From Pseudomonas tremae (lineage in GTDB: Bacteria; Pseudomonadota; Gammaproteobacteria; Pseudomonadales; Pseudomonadaceae), in NCBI RefSeq assembly GCF_001401155.1, contig NZ_LJRO01000353.1, positions 1 to 50,774 of the forward strand: a stretch of 50,774 nucleotides of DNA. Direction: 5' to 3'. Under the pieces are notes generated by a model, which worked only from the letters and a program-made list of their open reading frames with translations, made no database searches and was not told the origin of the DNA. This document shows positions 25,459 through 34,240 of the stretch, one piece after another; the first letter of the stretch is position 1, and each line of letters opens with the position of its first letter. The position numbers and the translations under genes are program-made.

Positions 25459-26709
25459 ATGTTCAGACCTCTTTTTGTATTCATCGGCACGCGCTACACC
25501 CGTGCGAAGCGACGCAACCACTTCGTTTCCTTCATTTCCCTGACGTCCATGATCGGCCTCGCCCTCGGTGTTGTGGTGATGATAGTCGTGTTATCGGTGA
25601 TGAACGGTTTCGATCACGAAATGCGTACCCGCGTGCTTGGCATGGTGCCACACGCAACCATCGAATCCGCTGACCCGATCACCGACTGGCGTGGCCTGGC
25701 GGCCAAGGTGCAGGAAAACCCCCAGGTGCTGGCGGTTGCGCCTTTCACCCAGATGCAGGGTTTGCTGACCCATGACGGCAAGGTGCAGAAGGTCTTGCTC
25801 AACGGCATCGACCCGGTTGAAGAGCGCAAGGTCTCGATCATCGATAACTTCATCAAGCAAGGTCGGCTCGACAGCCTGTCGCCCGGCAGCTTCGGGATCA
25901 TGATCGGCGACAAGGCTGCGGCCAAGCTGGGTGTGGTGGTAGGCGACAAACTGACCTTCGTTGCACCGGAAGTCACTGTCACGCCAGCCGGCATGTTTCC
26001 GCGCATGAAGCGTTTCGAGGTTACCGGCATTTTTCATGTGGGTGCTGGCGAAATCGACGGCTTTTTGGGGCTGACCAACCTGGACGACCTGGCCCGTCTG
26101 CATCGCTGGAAGCCTCATCAGGTGCAGGGCCTGCGTCTGAAGTTCGATGACTTGTTCGCAGCGCCGCGCACTTCGTGGGAAATCGCCCAGAAACTGGGCG
26201 AAAACAATTTCTATTCCCGTGACTGGACGCGCACTCACGGCAACCTCTATCAGGCCATCCGCATGGAAAAAGCCATGATCGGGCTGTTGCTGCTGCTGAT
26301 TGTGGCCGTCGCGGCGTTCAACATCATTTCCACGCTGGTGATGGTGGTCAATGACAAGAAAGGCGACATCGCGATTCTGCGCACACTGGGCGCCACGCCC
26401 CTGCAGATCATGGCGATCTTCATGGTGCAAGGCACGGTGATCGGTGTGGTCGGTACGCTGATCGGCGCGGGGCTGGGCATTCTGGCTGCGCTTAATGTCA
26501 GCGCCGCGATTTCGCTGCTTGAAGGGTTGATCGGCCACAAATTCTTGAACGCCGACGTGTATTTCATTGATTACCTGCCTTCGCAGCTGATGGCCCAGGA
26601 CGTGTTCCAGGTCTGCGGTGCAGCGTTGGTCCTGAGTTTCCTCGCCACCCTGTATCCCGCCTGGCGTGCTGCGCGCACCCAGCCGGCGGAGGCGTTACGT
26701 TATGAGTGA
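25459..26709 (+). CDS. lolC: Lipoprotein-releasing ABC transporter permease LolC
   Basis: A 416-residue LolC/E-family permease with four membrane helices: one near the N-terminus (FVSFISLTSMIGLALGVVVM) and three at the C-terminus. A large periplasmic domain lies between. The MacB-like core and the C-terminal WRAARTQPAEALRYE motif are typical. With LolD and LolE it extracts mature lipoproteins from the inner membrane and hands them to LolA. It overlaps lolD by 8 bp, showing translational coupling. It is strikingly similar to lolE two genes downstream, reflecting ancient duplication. Confidence 0.95.
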   Translation: MFRPLFVFIGTRYTRAKRRNHFVSFISLTSMIGLALGVVVMIVVLSVMNGFDHEMRTRVLGMVPHATIESADPITDWRGLAAKVQENPQVLAVAPFTQMQGLLTHDGKVQKVLLNGIDPVEERKVSIIDNFIKQGRLDSLSPGSFGIMIGDKAAAKLGVVVGDKLTFVAPEVTVTPAGMFPRMKRFEVTGIFHVGAGEIDGFLGLTNLDDLARLHRWKPHQVQGLRLKFDDLFAAPRTSWEIAQKLGENNFYSRDWTRTHGNLYQAIRMEKAMIGLLLLLIVAVAAFNIISTLVMVVNDKKGDIAILRTLGATPLQIMAIFMVQGTVIGVVGTLIGAGLGILAALNVSAAISLLEGLIGHKFLNADVYFIDYLPSQLMAQDVFQVCGAALVLSFLATLYPAWRAARTQPAEALRYE

Positions 26710-27400
26710 GTCGGGCATGTCTGATAAAGCAGTATTGAGTTGCCGGAACCTGGGTAAGTCCTACGAGGAAGGCCCGGAGTCGGTGGTGGTGTTGTCCGGT
26801 CTGCAACTTGAATTGCACCCTGGCGAACGCGTGGCGATTGTCGGTACCTCGGGTTCGGGTAAAAGTACCTTGCTGAACCTGCTGGGCGGGCTGGACACGC
26901 CTTCGCAAGGCAGCGTCTGGCTGGCAGGTGAAGAGTTATCGGCGCTCGGCGAAAAGGCCCGCGGGCTGTTGCGTAACCGTGCATTGGGCTTCGTCTACCA
27001 GTTTCACCACCTGCTGCCCGAATTCACTGCGCTGGAAAACGTCTGCATGCCGTTGTTGATCGGCCGCACGGCAATTCCCGAAGCACGTCAGCGTGCCACG
27101 GCGTTGCTGGAGCGCGTCGGTCTCGGTCATCGTCTGGCGCACAAGCCTTCGGAGCTTTCGGGCGGCGAGCGTCAGCGCGTGGCCATTGCCCGCGCATTGG
27201 TCAATCAGCCAGGTCTGGTCATGCTCGACGAGCCCACCGGCAACCTCGACCACCACACCGCGCAGGGTATTCAGGACTTGATGCGCGAACTGAGCACGTC
27301 ATCGCGCACCGCGTTTCTGGTCGTCACTCATGACATGGGTCTTGCCAGGCAGATGGACCGCGTGCTGCGCCTTGAAAACGGTCACCTGGTCGAGGCTTGA
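26702..27400 (+). CDS. lolD: Lipoprotein-releasing ABC transporter ATP-binding protein LolD
   Basis: An ABC ATPase of 232 residues if started at the ATG at 26702, or 227 if started at 26717 (MSDKAVLSC), which is the usual length in pseudomonads. Walker A is GTSGSGKST, the signature is LSGGERQRVAIA, Walker B is LVMLDEPTGNLD and the H-loop is VVTHDMG. The family-specific FHHLLPEFTALENVCMPLL segment that couples to LolC/E is present. It powers release of lipoproteins from the inner membrane. Confidence 0.96.
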   Translation: MSESGMSDKAVLSCRNLGKSYEEGPESVVVLSGLQLELHPGERVAIVGTSGSGKSTLLNLLGGLDTPSQGSVWLAGEELSALGEKARGLLRNRALGFVYQFHHLLPEFTALENVCMPLLIGRTAIPEARQRATALLERVGLGHRLAHKPSELSGGERQRVAIARALVNQPGLVMLDEPTGNLDHHTAQGIQDLMRELSTSSRTAFLVVTHDMGLARQMDRVLRLENGHLVEA

Positions 27401-27472
27401 TTACCGGCCCGGCGCAATCCATCGCGTCGGGTTTCATATTTTTACGACGCTATTTTCCACGGTGCTTCGCGA

Positions 27473-28717
27473 ATGTTCAGACCGTTACCCATCTTCATCG
27501 GCATGCGCTATACCCGCGCCAAACGCCGCAAAAGCTTCATCTCGTTCATTTCGATGACCTCGATGATCGGTCTGGCACTGGGTGTGCTGGCAATGATCGT
27601 GGTGTTGTCGGTCATGAACGGTTTTCAGCGCGAAATGAGCTCCCGGATTCTGGGCATGGTGCCGCACGCTGTCATCGCCGGTAATACGCCGGTGGGTGAC
27701 TGGAAGCCGCTTGCTGCCGCTGCGTTGAAAAACCCCGAGGTCACCGCCGCCGTGCCGTTTACCGACATGGAGGGCATGCTGTCCTACAAGGGGTCTATGC
27801 AGCCTATCCAGATCAGTGGCGTCGATCCCGCGCTGGAACATGAGGTTTCGATCGTTACGCAGCACATTACCCGTGGCAGTATCGAAGACCTGAAGCCTGG
27901 CGAGTTCGGCGTGGTGCTGGGTGATCTCACCGCACGTCGCTTTCGCCTGACCATTGGCGACAAACTGACCTTGATCGTGCCTGAAGTCAGCAGCGCGCCG
28001 GGTGGCATCACACCGCGCATGCAACGCTTGACCGTGGTCGGTATCTTCAAGGTCGGCGCAGAACTTGACGGCTCCATGGGGCTTATAAATATTGCCGACG
28101 CTGCGCAGATGCAGCGCTGGCAGCCTGATCAGGTGCAAGGCGTGCGGCTGGCGCTGAAGGACCTTTACAAGGCGCCTCAAGTGTCGACTGCCATTGCGGC
28201 GGGGCTAGGTGACGGCTATCACGCCGACGACTGGACCCATACGCAGGGAAGCCTGTTCAGCGCCATGAAAATGGAAAAGACCATGATCGGCCTGTTGTTG
28301 CTGATGATCGTCGCTGTAGCAGCGTTCAACATCATTGCCACGCTGATCATGGTGGTCAACGACAAGGGCGCGGACATCGCCATTCTGCGCACCATCGGTG
28401 CCACACCCCGGCAGATCATGGCGATCTTTATGGTTCAGGGCACGGTGATCGGTATCGTCGGCACACTGATCGGTGGTGTTCTCGGTATCATTGCCGCGTT
28501 GAACGTCAGCAGTCTGGTGGGCTGGATCGAGCGGGTCAGCGGGCAACATATTTTCAGTTCCGACGTGTACTTCATCAGCAACCTGCCTTCCGAGCTGCAA
28601 GGCGGCGATGTGCTGCTGATCTGCAGCGCTGGCTTCATTCTGAGTTTTCTCGCTACGGTTTACCCGGCGTGGCGCGCTGCGCAAATCCAGCCGGCGCACG
28701 CGCTGCGCTATGAATGA
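27473..28717 (+). CDS. lolE: Lipoprotein-releasing ABC transporter permease LolE
   Basis: A 414-residue permease paralogous to LolC. Near-identical terminal segments are KRRKSFISFISMTSMIGLALGV at the start and WRAAQIQPAHALRYE at the end. The periplasmic domain differs more. It forms the heteromeric LolCDE complex with the upstream products. It starts 72 bp after lolD in the same operon. In Pseudomonas both permease genes flank lolD, as here. Confidence 0.94.
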   Translation: MFRPLPIFIGMRYTRAKRRKSFISFISMTSMIGLALGVLAMIVVLSVMNGFQREMSSRILGMVPHAVIAGNTPVGDWKPLAAAALKNPEVTAAVPFTDMEGMLSYKGSMQPIQISGVDPALEHEVSIVTQHITRGSIEDLKPGEFGVVLGDLTARRFRLTIGDKLTLIVPEVSSAPGGITPRMQRLTVVGIFKVGAELDGSMGLINIADAAQMQRWQPDQVQGVRLALKDLYKAPQVSTAIAAGLGDGYHADDWTHTQGSLFSAMKMEKTMIGLLLLMIVAVAAFNIIATLIMVVNDKGADIAILRTIGATPRQIMAIFMVQGTVIGIVGTLIGGVLGIIAALNVSSLVGWIERVSGQHIFSSDVYFISNLPSELQGGDVLLICSAGFILSFLATVYPAWRAAQIQPAHALRYE

Positions 28718-28865
28718 CGCGCTGCAAGCCATCTGACGCCCCGCTAAATGCCTCGCGGCACCGTAACCCGGTCCGCGACGGCGCACAGACAGACGCGGAT
28801 TTTCGCTGAAAGCCCGCCGCAAACCCGATAAACTCGCCGCGTTAATCCACGATCCAGGTATCGCC

Positions 28866-29696
28866 ATGCATCCCGCAGCCGAACACTCGCCGCTGGGCAA
28901 GTCCAGTGAGTACATCGCCACCTATACGCCGTCCCTGTTATTCCCGATCCCTCGTGCCGCAAAATGGGCCGAACTGGGGCTGACGGCGCAGACGCTGCCT
29001 TATCAGGGTGTGGATTTCTGGAACTGCTACGAGCTCTCCTGGCTGCTGCCGTCGGGCAAGCCGGTGGTCGCGATTGCCGAGTTCAGCATTCCTGCTGATT
29101 CGCCGAACATCATCGAGTCGAAGTCGTTCAAGCTGTACCTCAACTCGTTGAACCAGACTGCTTTCGACAGTGTTGCAAACGTGCAAACCACTCTTGAGCA
29201 GGACCTTTCAGCTGCTGCAGGCAAGCCGGTTGGCGTACGTATTCGCAGCCTGTCCGAGATCAAGAGCGAGGGTGTCGCGGCGCTGCCGGGTGTTTGCATC
29301 GACGACCTGGACATAGTGGTCAGCAGCTATGACCGCCCGCAGCCCGAGTTGCTGCGTTGCGATGATTCCCGGATTGTCGAAGAAAGCGTATACAGCCACT
29401 TGCTCAAATCCAATTGCCCGGTGACCAGCCAGCCTGATTGGGGCAGCGTGGTCGTCGAGTATCGCGGCGCAGCTCTGGATCACTCGAGCCTGCTGGCCTA
29501 CATCGTCAGCTTTCGCCAGCACTCCGACTTTCATGAGCAGTGTGTAGAAAGAATCTTTCTCGACCTGCAGCGCCTGCTCAAGCCGGAAAAGTTGACGGTT
29601 TACGCACGCTACGTACGCCGCGGTGGCCTGGACATCAACCCGTATCGCAGCACTGAAGTGCTCGACGTGGACAATCGCAGGCTGGCACGGCAGTAA
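28866..29696 (+). CDS. queF: NADPH-dependent 7-cyano-7-deazaguanine reductase QueF
   Basis: A 276-residue bimodular QueF, which reduces preQ0 to preQ1 in queuosine synthesis. The NADPH-binding motif ESKSFKLYLNS lies at about residues 89-99. The catalytic cysteine is about Cys184 in LLKSNCPVTSQPDWGS, with the general acid Asp in the same motif. The length fits the long (YqcD-unlike) proteobacterial type. It is followed by a terminator-less 260-bp region with a REP-like hairpin. Transcribed alone. Confidence 0.96.
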   Translation: MHPAAEHSPLGKSSEYIATYTPSLLFPIPRAAKWAELGLTAQTLPYQGVDFWNCYELSWLLPSGKPVVAIAEFSIPADSPNIIESKSFKLYLNSLNQTAFDSVANVQTTLEQDLSAAAGKPVGVRIRSLSEIKSEGVAALPGVCIDDLDIVVSSYDRPQPELLRCDDSRIVEESVYSHLLKSNCPVTSQPDWGSVVVEYRGAALDHSSLLAYIVSFRQHSDFHEQCVERIFLDLQRLLKPEKLTVYARYVRRGGLDINPYRSTEVLDVDNRRLARQ

Positions 29697-29753
29697 TTTA
29701 GTAACGCTCGTGCTCAGCGTCGTAAGCAAGTCCTGAGATGCCTATGAAGTATG

Positions 29754-29767
29754 CCTCCGCCCGGAGG
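29754..29767. repeat. Small GC hairpin (cctccg/cggagg)
   Basis: A 6-bp perfect stem with a 2-base centre, 58 bases after queF. It could be part of a terminator or repeat unit together with the REP-like element at 29858. Confidence 0.3.
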
Positions 29768-29857
29768 GCGTGGGAGCGAACTGCCGGGGACCGGCAGAAG
29801 AATCCGCTTCCCTGACTGCACCTGATGTACCGTACCCACCGGTTTCACCGTCGGTTC

Positions 29858-29886
29858 GCGGACAAGCGAAGCTTCGCTCGGTCCGC
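29858..29886. repeat. REP-like imperfect palindrome
   Basis: The arms gcggac-agcgaag and cttcgct-gtccgc form a stem with a small asymmetric bulge, framed by ggttc and tcctgcg. The sequence style resembles Pseudomonas repetitive extragenic palindromes. Only one clear copy is seen in the window, so family membership is by resemblance. Confidence 0.45.
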
Positions 29887-29953
29887 TCCTGCGTAAGCTC
29901 CGGTTTTCAGGCTTCTGAGAACTTTTATATAGCGTTTAAGCAACGCAACCCTA

Positions 29954-30223
29954 TCAAACCCCGATGTTACCCAACGTCTGCACAATGTTTCGCAGTGTTC
30001 CGGCGATAGTCGGATGTTCCAGTTCGAACCGCTCGACCGCAAGGTTCACGCCATCTGCCAGGCTGCTGTCCTGTTCATGGGTTGCCTGTTCGAGCTGAAT
30101 TTTAGTTTCAATTTGTTGCATGAGGTCGTGCAGGTTTTCCCGCTCGGCTTCTGAAAGCGGCGGGTTATGTTCAAGCTGCTCGCGCAGGGTATTGAGTTGT
30201 TCTTGAAGTTCGCGGGCGGGCAT
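29954..30223 (-). CDS. DUF4404 family protein
   Basis: An 89-residue, highly charged helical protein with an N-terminal coiled-coil pattern (REQLEHNPPLSEAERENLHDL). The C-terminal segment FELEHPTIAGTLRNIVQTL matches DUF4404. Its ATG is preceded on the minus strand by a good aaggagca site. It is conserved in Pseudomonas between queF and the HAD gene. Function unknown. Confidence 0.8.
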   Translation of the reverse strand: MPARELQEQLNTLREQLEHNPPLSEAERENLHDLMQQIETKIQLEQATHEQDSSLADGVNLAVERFELEHPTIAGTLRNIVQTLGNIGV

Positions 30224-30326
30224 GACGTGCTCCTTGATTGATAAGTCTGTCTCATGGACTTCGCCGAAAGGCTAAAGGTCCACCATGACGCAAGACTAAT
30301 CCAGTAAGCACGCCTCTGCATGTGTA

Positions 30327-30935
30327 TCAGGGTTTTTCGCCCTTGCTGCGTCGCAACGCGATGTCCGCCAGACAGGATTCCAGTTCGCCCAGGTGGTCAA
30401 TCACAGAATGCACGCCCAGCGCGTAAAGCTTGAGTGTGGCCCTGGCTCGTCGCTGTTCGCGCTCGGCATCACTGAGGGCTTGCCATTGCGTTGGAGAAAG
30501 CCCGCACAGGGGGCCGCATGAGGCCAGACCGATGGTCCACAACCCGGCGTTCAGGCCGGACTGCAACAGGCGCGGATCGCCGCTGATCAATACGCAGCCC
30601 TCAAGATGACTGACGTTCAACGCCATCAGAGCCATCCAGCAGGCGTCGGGGGCAGGCCAGGCGGCGCTTGGCCGCGGCGCAGGGATGACCCATTCGTTCA
30701 CTGGCGCGGCAAGCGTTTCGCTCAGCGCATCGGGAAGTTCATCAATCCAGGCGCACGGCATGCCTTTGGCACGCAACGTTTTGAGGGCCTGCTCGGCACC
30801 TGGTGTGAGTTGCGCGTGTTCGCGGTCGAGTTTGCGGGCATCGCCTGCCTGTGCGCCAAAGTCCACCAGGCAGCCGCTGAGGCCGAAGAGCAGGGCGGGG
30901 AAAGTTGGCAGAGGGGTGAGCACAGGCGCGAGCAT
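30327..30935 (-). CDS. HAD-fold phosphonatase-like protein lacking the catalytic aspartate
   Basis: A 202-residue HAD-superfamily protein resembling phosphonoacetaldehyde hydrolase (PhnX). Motif 1 reads LLFGLSGCLVDFG; the family normally has D-x-A-G-T here, so the nucleophilic Asp is replaced by Gly18. The later LISGDPRLLQSGLNAGLWTIGL region still resembles HAD motif III/IV. It probably cannot form the phospho-aspartate intermediate and may be a binding or regulatory protein. The ATG at 30935 begins the conserved domain; a GTG at 30983 would add 16 residues. It is divergent from mlaA. Confidence 0.75.
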   Translation of the reverse strand: MLAPVLTPLPTFPALLFGLSGCLVDFGAQAGDARKLDREHAQLTPGAEQALKTLRAKGMPCAWIDELPDALSETLAAPVNEWVIPAPRPSAAWPAPDACWMALMALNVSHLEGCVLISGDPRLLQSGLNAGLWTIGLASCGPLCGLSPTQWQALSDAEREQRRARATLKLYALGVHSVIDHLGELESCLADIALRRSKGEKP

Positions 30936-31137
30936 GAGGATGTCTCTGAAATAACCAGAGACGCTACCGGTCTTGTGTGACACTTCAATGAACGTGCGAT
31001 GACGAGGTTTATCCGCCTCCCTTTGCTGACAGATATGCCTTATTCGCGACAGAAGGCTTTATACTCACCTTCTTACTTAGCGTGTGGGGCGCAGCACCCG
31101 CGTCATTATTTCGATATCTCGATCAGGAGTGTCAGCT

Positions 31138-31839
31138 ATGCCCGTGAACGGTGCAGGCTTTATCAAACGTTTGATGCAAATGTCCCTCTGCGCTGGCATT
31201 GCGCTTGTTCCAGTGGCCGTACAGGCTGCCGAGGACGATCCATGGGAAGGCATCAACCGCTCCATTTTCACCTTCAACGATACCCTTGATACCTACACGC
31301 TCAAGCCACTGGCGAAAGGTTATCAATACATCGCACCGCAGTTCGTCGAAGACGGTATCCACAACTTCTTCAACAACATCGGTGATGTCGGCAACCTGGC
31401 GAACAATGTACTCCAGGCCAAGCCTGCAGCTGCCGGTGTCGACACCGCGCGCATGATCTTCAACACCACCTTCGGGCTGCTGGGCTTTATCGACGTGGGT
31501 ACCCGCATGGGCCTGCAGCGCAACGATGAAGACTTCGGCCAGACACTGGGCTATTGGGGCGTACCGAGCGGGCCGTTCGTGGTCATCCCGCTGCTGGGGC
31601 CGAGCACCGTGCGTGACGCGTTCGCCAAGTACCCCGACACCTACACTTCGCCATACCGTTACATCGACCATGTGCCTACCCGTAACACGGCGCTGGGCGT
31701 CAATCTGGTCGACACGCGGGCCAGTCTGCTGTCGGCCGAACGTATGGTCAGCGGCGACCGTTACACGTTCATCCGCAATGCTTACTTGCAGAACCGCGAG
31801 TTCAAGGTCAAGGACGGCAAGGTCGAGGATGATTTTTAA
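31138..31839 (+). CDS. mlaA: MlaA/VacJ family outer-membrane lipid-asymmetry protein
   Basis: A 233-residue MlaA (VacJ). The conserved DDPWEGINRSIFTFNDTLD start of the mature protein, the LNNNIGDVGNLANN-like region, and GQTLGYWGVPSGPFVVIPLLGPSTVRD are hallmarks. It removes mislocalised phospholipids from the outer leaflet and passes them to MlaC. A ribosome-binding site caggagt precedes the ATG by 7 bases. The signal peptide ends AVQA-AEDD with no lipobox cysteine, so unlike the E. coli protein it is probably not lipidated. It is monocistronic, with its own terminator. Confidence 0.93.
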   Translation: MPVNGAGFIKRLMQMSLCAGIALVPVAVQAAEDDPWEGINRSIFTFNDTLDTYTLKPLAKGYQYIAPQFVEDGIHNFFNNIGDVGNLANNVLQAKPAAAGVDTARMIFNTTFGLLGFIDVGTRMGLQRNDEDFGQTLGYWGVPSGPFVVIPLLGPSTVRDAFAKYPDTYTSPYRYIDHVPTRNTALGVNLVDTRASLLSAERMVSGDRYTFIRNAYLQNREFKVKDGKVEDDF

Positions 31840-31864
31840 TCATCACGCAGCACTTGTCTGAATC

Positions 31865-31899
31865 AATAAAGGCGACCTTAGGTCGCCTTTATTATTTTT
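31865..31899 (+). terminator. Rho-independent terminator of mlaA
   Basis: A perfect 13-bp stem (aataaaggcgacc / ggtcgcctttatt) with loop tta, followed by attttt, lies 25 bases after the mlaA stop. Confidence 0.9.
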
Positions 31900-31927
31900 C
31901 GAATATGTGAACCCGTTCCGCCTGCGG

Positions 31928-32227
31928 TCAGCTCATCGAGATGATCGAGAGGCCCAGTTTCTGTCCGCCGCCTTCTACATCATTGACCCAGACCACTTCT
32001 GTTTCCGCCTCAAGACCCTTGAGCGCCGGATGGTCGGAGTCGATACTCACGCTGAGTCGATCGCCCACCTGAAACGAGCGGGGCGCCTGGACCTGCATGC
32101 CCGAGCTGGAAAGATCAATGCACACGGCAGGAATGACCTGGCCTGCGTGAATCAGGTTGACGTCAGCATCAACACGCATGCGGATGTAATCCCGCTTCTC
32201 CTCGTAGTCGCGATCATTTCGACTCAT
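31928..32227 (-). CDS. Single-domain PilZ protein (c-di-GMP receptor)
   Basis: A 99-residue PilZ protein with both c-di-GMP motifs complete: RDYIR (RxxxR) near residue 12 and DLSSSG (DxSxxG) near residue 38. It should therefore bind cyclic-di-GMP as a stand-alone adaptor. It has no membrane segment. It faces the response regulator/phosphatase gene divergently with a 268-bp gap. A diguanylate cyclase exists near 48.4 kb in this window, but no link between them is shown. Confidence 0.88.
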   Translation of the reverse strand: MSRNDRDYEEKRDYIRMRVDADVNLIHAGQVIPAVCIDLSSSGMQVQAPRSFQVGDRLSVSIDSDHPALKGLEAETEVVWVNDVEGGGQKLGLSIISMS

Positions 32228-32495
32228 GTTCAGTCCTTCGTTTTAGTTGCTGATTTGTCTGTTCTTATAACTCCCGGTGATTTGTGATGTAAAGAGCGCA
32301 ACGTGAAGGCCGGCGCATGCTTGAAACGCCACTCGGATGGGAGTACCGTCTGCGCCTTGAAGGGCAGCTCTGAAACACGACAGGCACAATCAGTTGTGCT
32401 CGTGTTATTGCGGAGAGGCTAGAAGCGAATCCAGTAAGCGATTTCCGGTTGAACCGGGTCGCCTACGCCAACCTGATCTGGCGCCGTTTGCCCCC

Positions 32496-33680
32496 ATGCC
32501 AAAAACCAGTGCCAAGCTGCTGATTATCGATGACGACGACGTAGTGCGCGCGAGCCTCGCAGCCTACCTGGAAGACAGCGGCTTCAGCGTTCTGCAGGCC
32601 AGCAATGGCTTGCAGGGAATTCAGACGTTCGAGCAGGAAACCCCCGATCTGGTGGTCTGCGACCTGCGCATGCCGCAAATGGGTGGCCTTGAGCTTATTC
32701 GCCAGGTCACCGCGGTCGCTCCGCAGACGCCTGTTATTGTGGTGTCCGGCGCGGGCGTGATGAGCGATGCGGTCGAGGCCTTGCGCCTTGGCGCTGCCGA
32801 CTATCTGATCAAGCCCCTCGAAGACCTTGCCGTCCTCGAGCATTCCGTACGCCGTGCGCTGGATCGAGCGCGCCTGCTGACCGAAAATCAGGTTTATCGC
32901 GAAAAACTGGAAAAAGCCAATCGCGAACTTGAAGCCAGCCTTCACCTGTTGCAGGAAGATCAGGACGCCGGTCGGCAAGTTCAGATGAACATGCTGCCCG
33001 TCACGCCGTGGTCGATTGACGCATTCAAGTTCGCGCACCAGATCATTCCTTCGTTGTACCTGTCTGGCGACTTCGTCGATTACTTCCGCGTCGACGAGCG
33101 GCGCGTTGCTTTCTATCTGGCGGATGTCTCGGGACATGGCGCTTCATCAGCCTTCATTACTGTGCTGCTGAAGTTCATGACCACGCGCCTGTTGTTCGAG
33201 TCCAAGCGCGGCGGGACTTTGCCGGAGTTCAAACCTTCGGATGTGCTCGGGCACATCAACCGCGGGCTGATCAGTTGCAAGCTGGGCAAGCATGTCACCA
33301 TGGTCGGGGGTGTCATTGACGAGGAGTCGGGTAAACTGACTTACGCCGTCGGTGGGCATCTGCCGCTTCCTGTGTTGTATTCCGAGGGGCAGGCGCATTA
33401 TCTGGAGGGCCGTGGCCTGCCAGTAGGCCTGTTCAACGAAGCGACCTATCAGGATCACGAGATCGACCTGCCGGCGTCCTTCAGTCTGACCATGCTGTCT
33501 GATGGCATACTGGACTTGCTACCCGGTGATACACTCAAGGAGAAAGAAGCTGTGCTCCCCGAATTGGTGAAGACAGCTGGCGGCAGCCTGGATGGCTTGC
33601 AGCGGGTTTTTGAATTGGCAACGCTAGGGGAGATGCCGGATGATATCGCCTTGTTAGTGTTAAGCAGGAATCTTGAATGA
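32496..33680 (+). CDS. Response regulator with PP2C/SpoIIE phosphatase output (RssB-type)
   Basis: A 394-residue protein. An N-terminal receiver domain (acidic IDDDD at 11-15, phospho-acceptor Asp56 in CDLRMP, Lys in LIKPLED) is joined by a coiled-coil linker (KLEKANRELEASLHLLQED) to a SpoIIE/PP2C phosphatase domain. The metal-binding residues look intact (SGDFVDYF, ADVSGHG, LSDGILD). The Pseudomonas RssB-type protein has this layout, unlike E. coli RssB whose phosphatase is dead. It probably dephosphorylates the STAS protein encoded next. Stop and start codons overlap by 4 bp (ATGA). I start at MPKTSAKLL because the upstream residues are not domain-like. Confidence 0.88.
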   Translation: MPKTSAKLLIIDDDDVVRASLAAYLEDSGFSVLQASNGLQGIQTFEQETPDLVVCDLRMPQMGGLELIRQVTAVAPQTPVIVVSGAGVMSDAVEALRLGAADYLIKPLEDLAVLEHSVRRALDRARLLTENQVYREKLEKANRELEASLHLLQEDQDAGRQVQMNMLPVTPWSIDAFKFAHQIIPSLYLSGDFVDYFRVDERRVAFYLADVSGHGASSAFITVLLKFMTTRLLFESKRGGTLPEFKPSDVLGHINRGLISCKLGKHVTMVGGVIDEESGKLTYAVGGHLPLPVLYSEGQAHYLEGRGLPVGLFNEATYQDHEIDLPASFSLTMLSDGILDLLPGDTLKEKEAVLPELVKTAGGSLDGLQRVFELATLGEMPDDIALLVLSRNLE

Positions 33681-34162
33681 GTACCGGTAGAATCCAGTTC
33701 GCCGAGCAGGAAGGCACCTTCGTTCTCAAGTTCGTGGGTGAAGTACGGTTGACGCTGTGTTCGGCCTTGGATGCGACGATAGAGCGCATCTTCACTGCGT
33801 TGAATTTCTCGACGGTGGTGATCGATCTGACCGAGACTCGCAGCATTGACAGCACCACCTTGGGGTTGCTGGCCAAACTGTCGATCCTGTCACGGCAAAA
33901 GGTGGGCTTGTTGCCGACCCTGGTCACTACCCACGAAGACATCACGCGTCTGCTGCAATCGATGGGCTTCGATCAGGTCTTCAATATCGTCGACCGGCCC
34001 TTGCCGCGGCCTGAGTGCCTGACTGACCTGCCATCGCAGGACCAATGCGAAGAGGTGGTCAAGGCCAAGGTGCTTGAAGCGCACAAGATCCTCATGGGCC
34101 TCAATGACTCGAATCGCGAAGCGTTCCACGACCTGGTCAATGCACTCGAAGGGCAGCGCTAA
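33677..34162 (+). CDS. STAS-domain anti-sigma factor antagonist
   Basis: A 161-residue protein. An N-terminal STAS domain (residues about 1-105) has the phosphorylation-site region TRSIDSTTLGLLA, where the serine (or threonine) is the usual kinase target. The remaining 55 residues (EVVKAKVLEAHKILMGLND) are helical. It is translationally coupled to the upstream phosphatase, which is expected to activate it by dephosphorylation so that it can sequester an anti-sigma factor. No anti-sigma kinase gene is adjacent, so the third partner must be elsewhere or be fused to another protein. Confidence 0.88.
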   Translation: MSTGRIQFAEQEGTFVLKFVGEVRLTLCSALDATIERIFTALNFSTVVIDLTETRSIDSTTLGLLAKLSILSRQKVGLLPTLVTTHEDITRLLQSMGFDQVFNIVDRPLPRPECLTDLPSQDQCEEVVKAKVLEAHKILMGLNDSNREAFHDLVNALEGQR

Positions 34163-34197
34163 GCGAGCCTTTCTCATAACGTACCGAATCGCAGACA

Positions 34198-34240
34198 GCA
34201 AAAAGGGCGACACCCGCGAGGGTGCCGCCCTTTAACGTTT
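34198..34240. terminator. Bidirectional Rho-independent terminator
   Basis: The stem aaagggcg-caccc/gggtg-cgcccttt has one mismatched pair and a GCGA loop. On the minus strand it ends in ccctttttg, strongest for the transaldolase transcript, and on the plus strand it follows the STAS gene. Confidence 0.85.

Noticed and set aside
29770..30009. 79-residue plus-strand frame after queF
   Set aside because: It runs through the REP-like hairpin and into the opposite-strand DUF4404 gene; no RBS.
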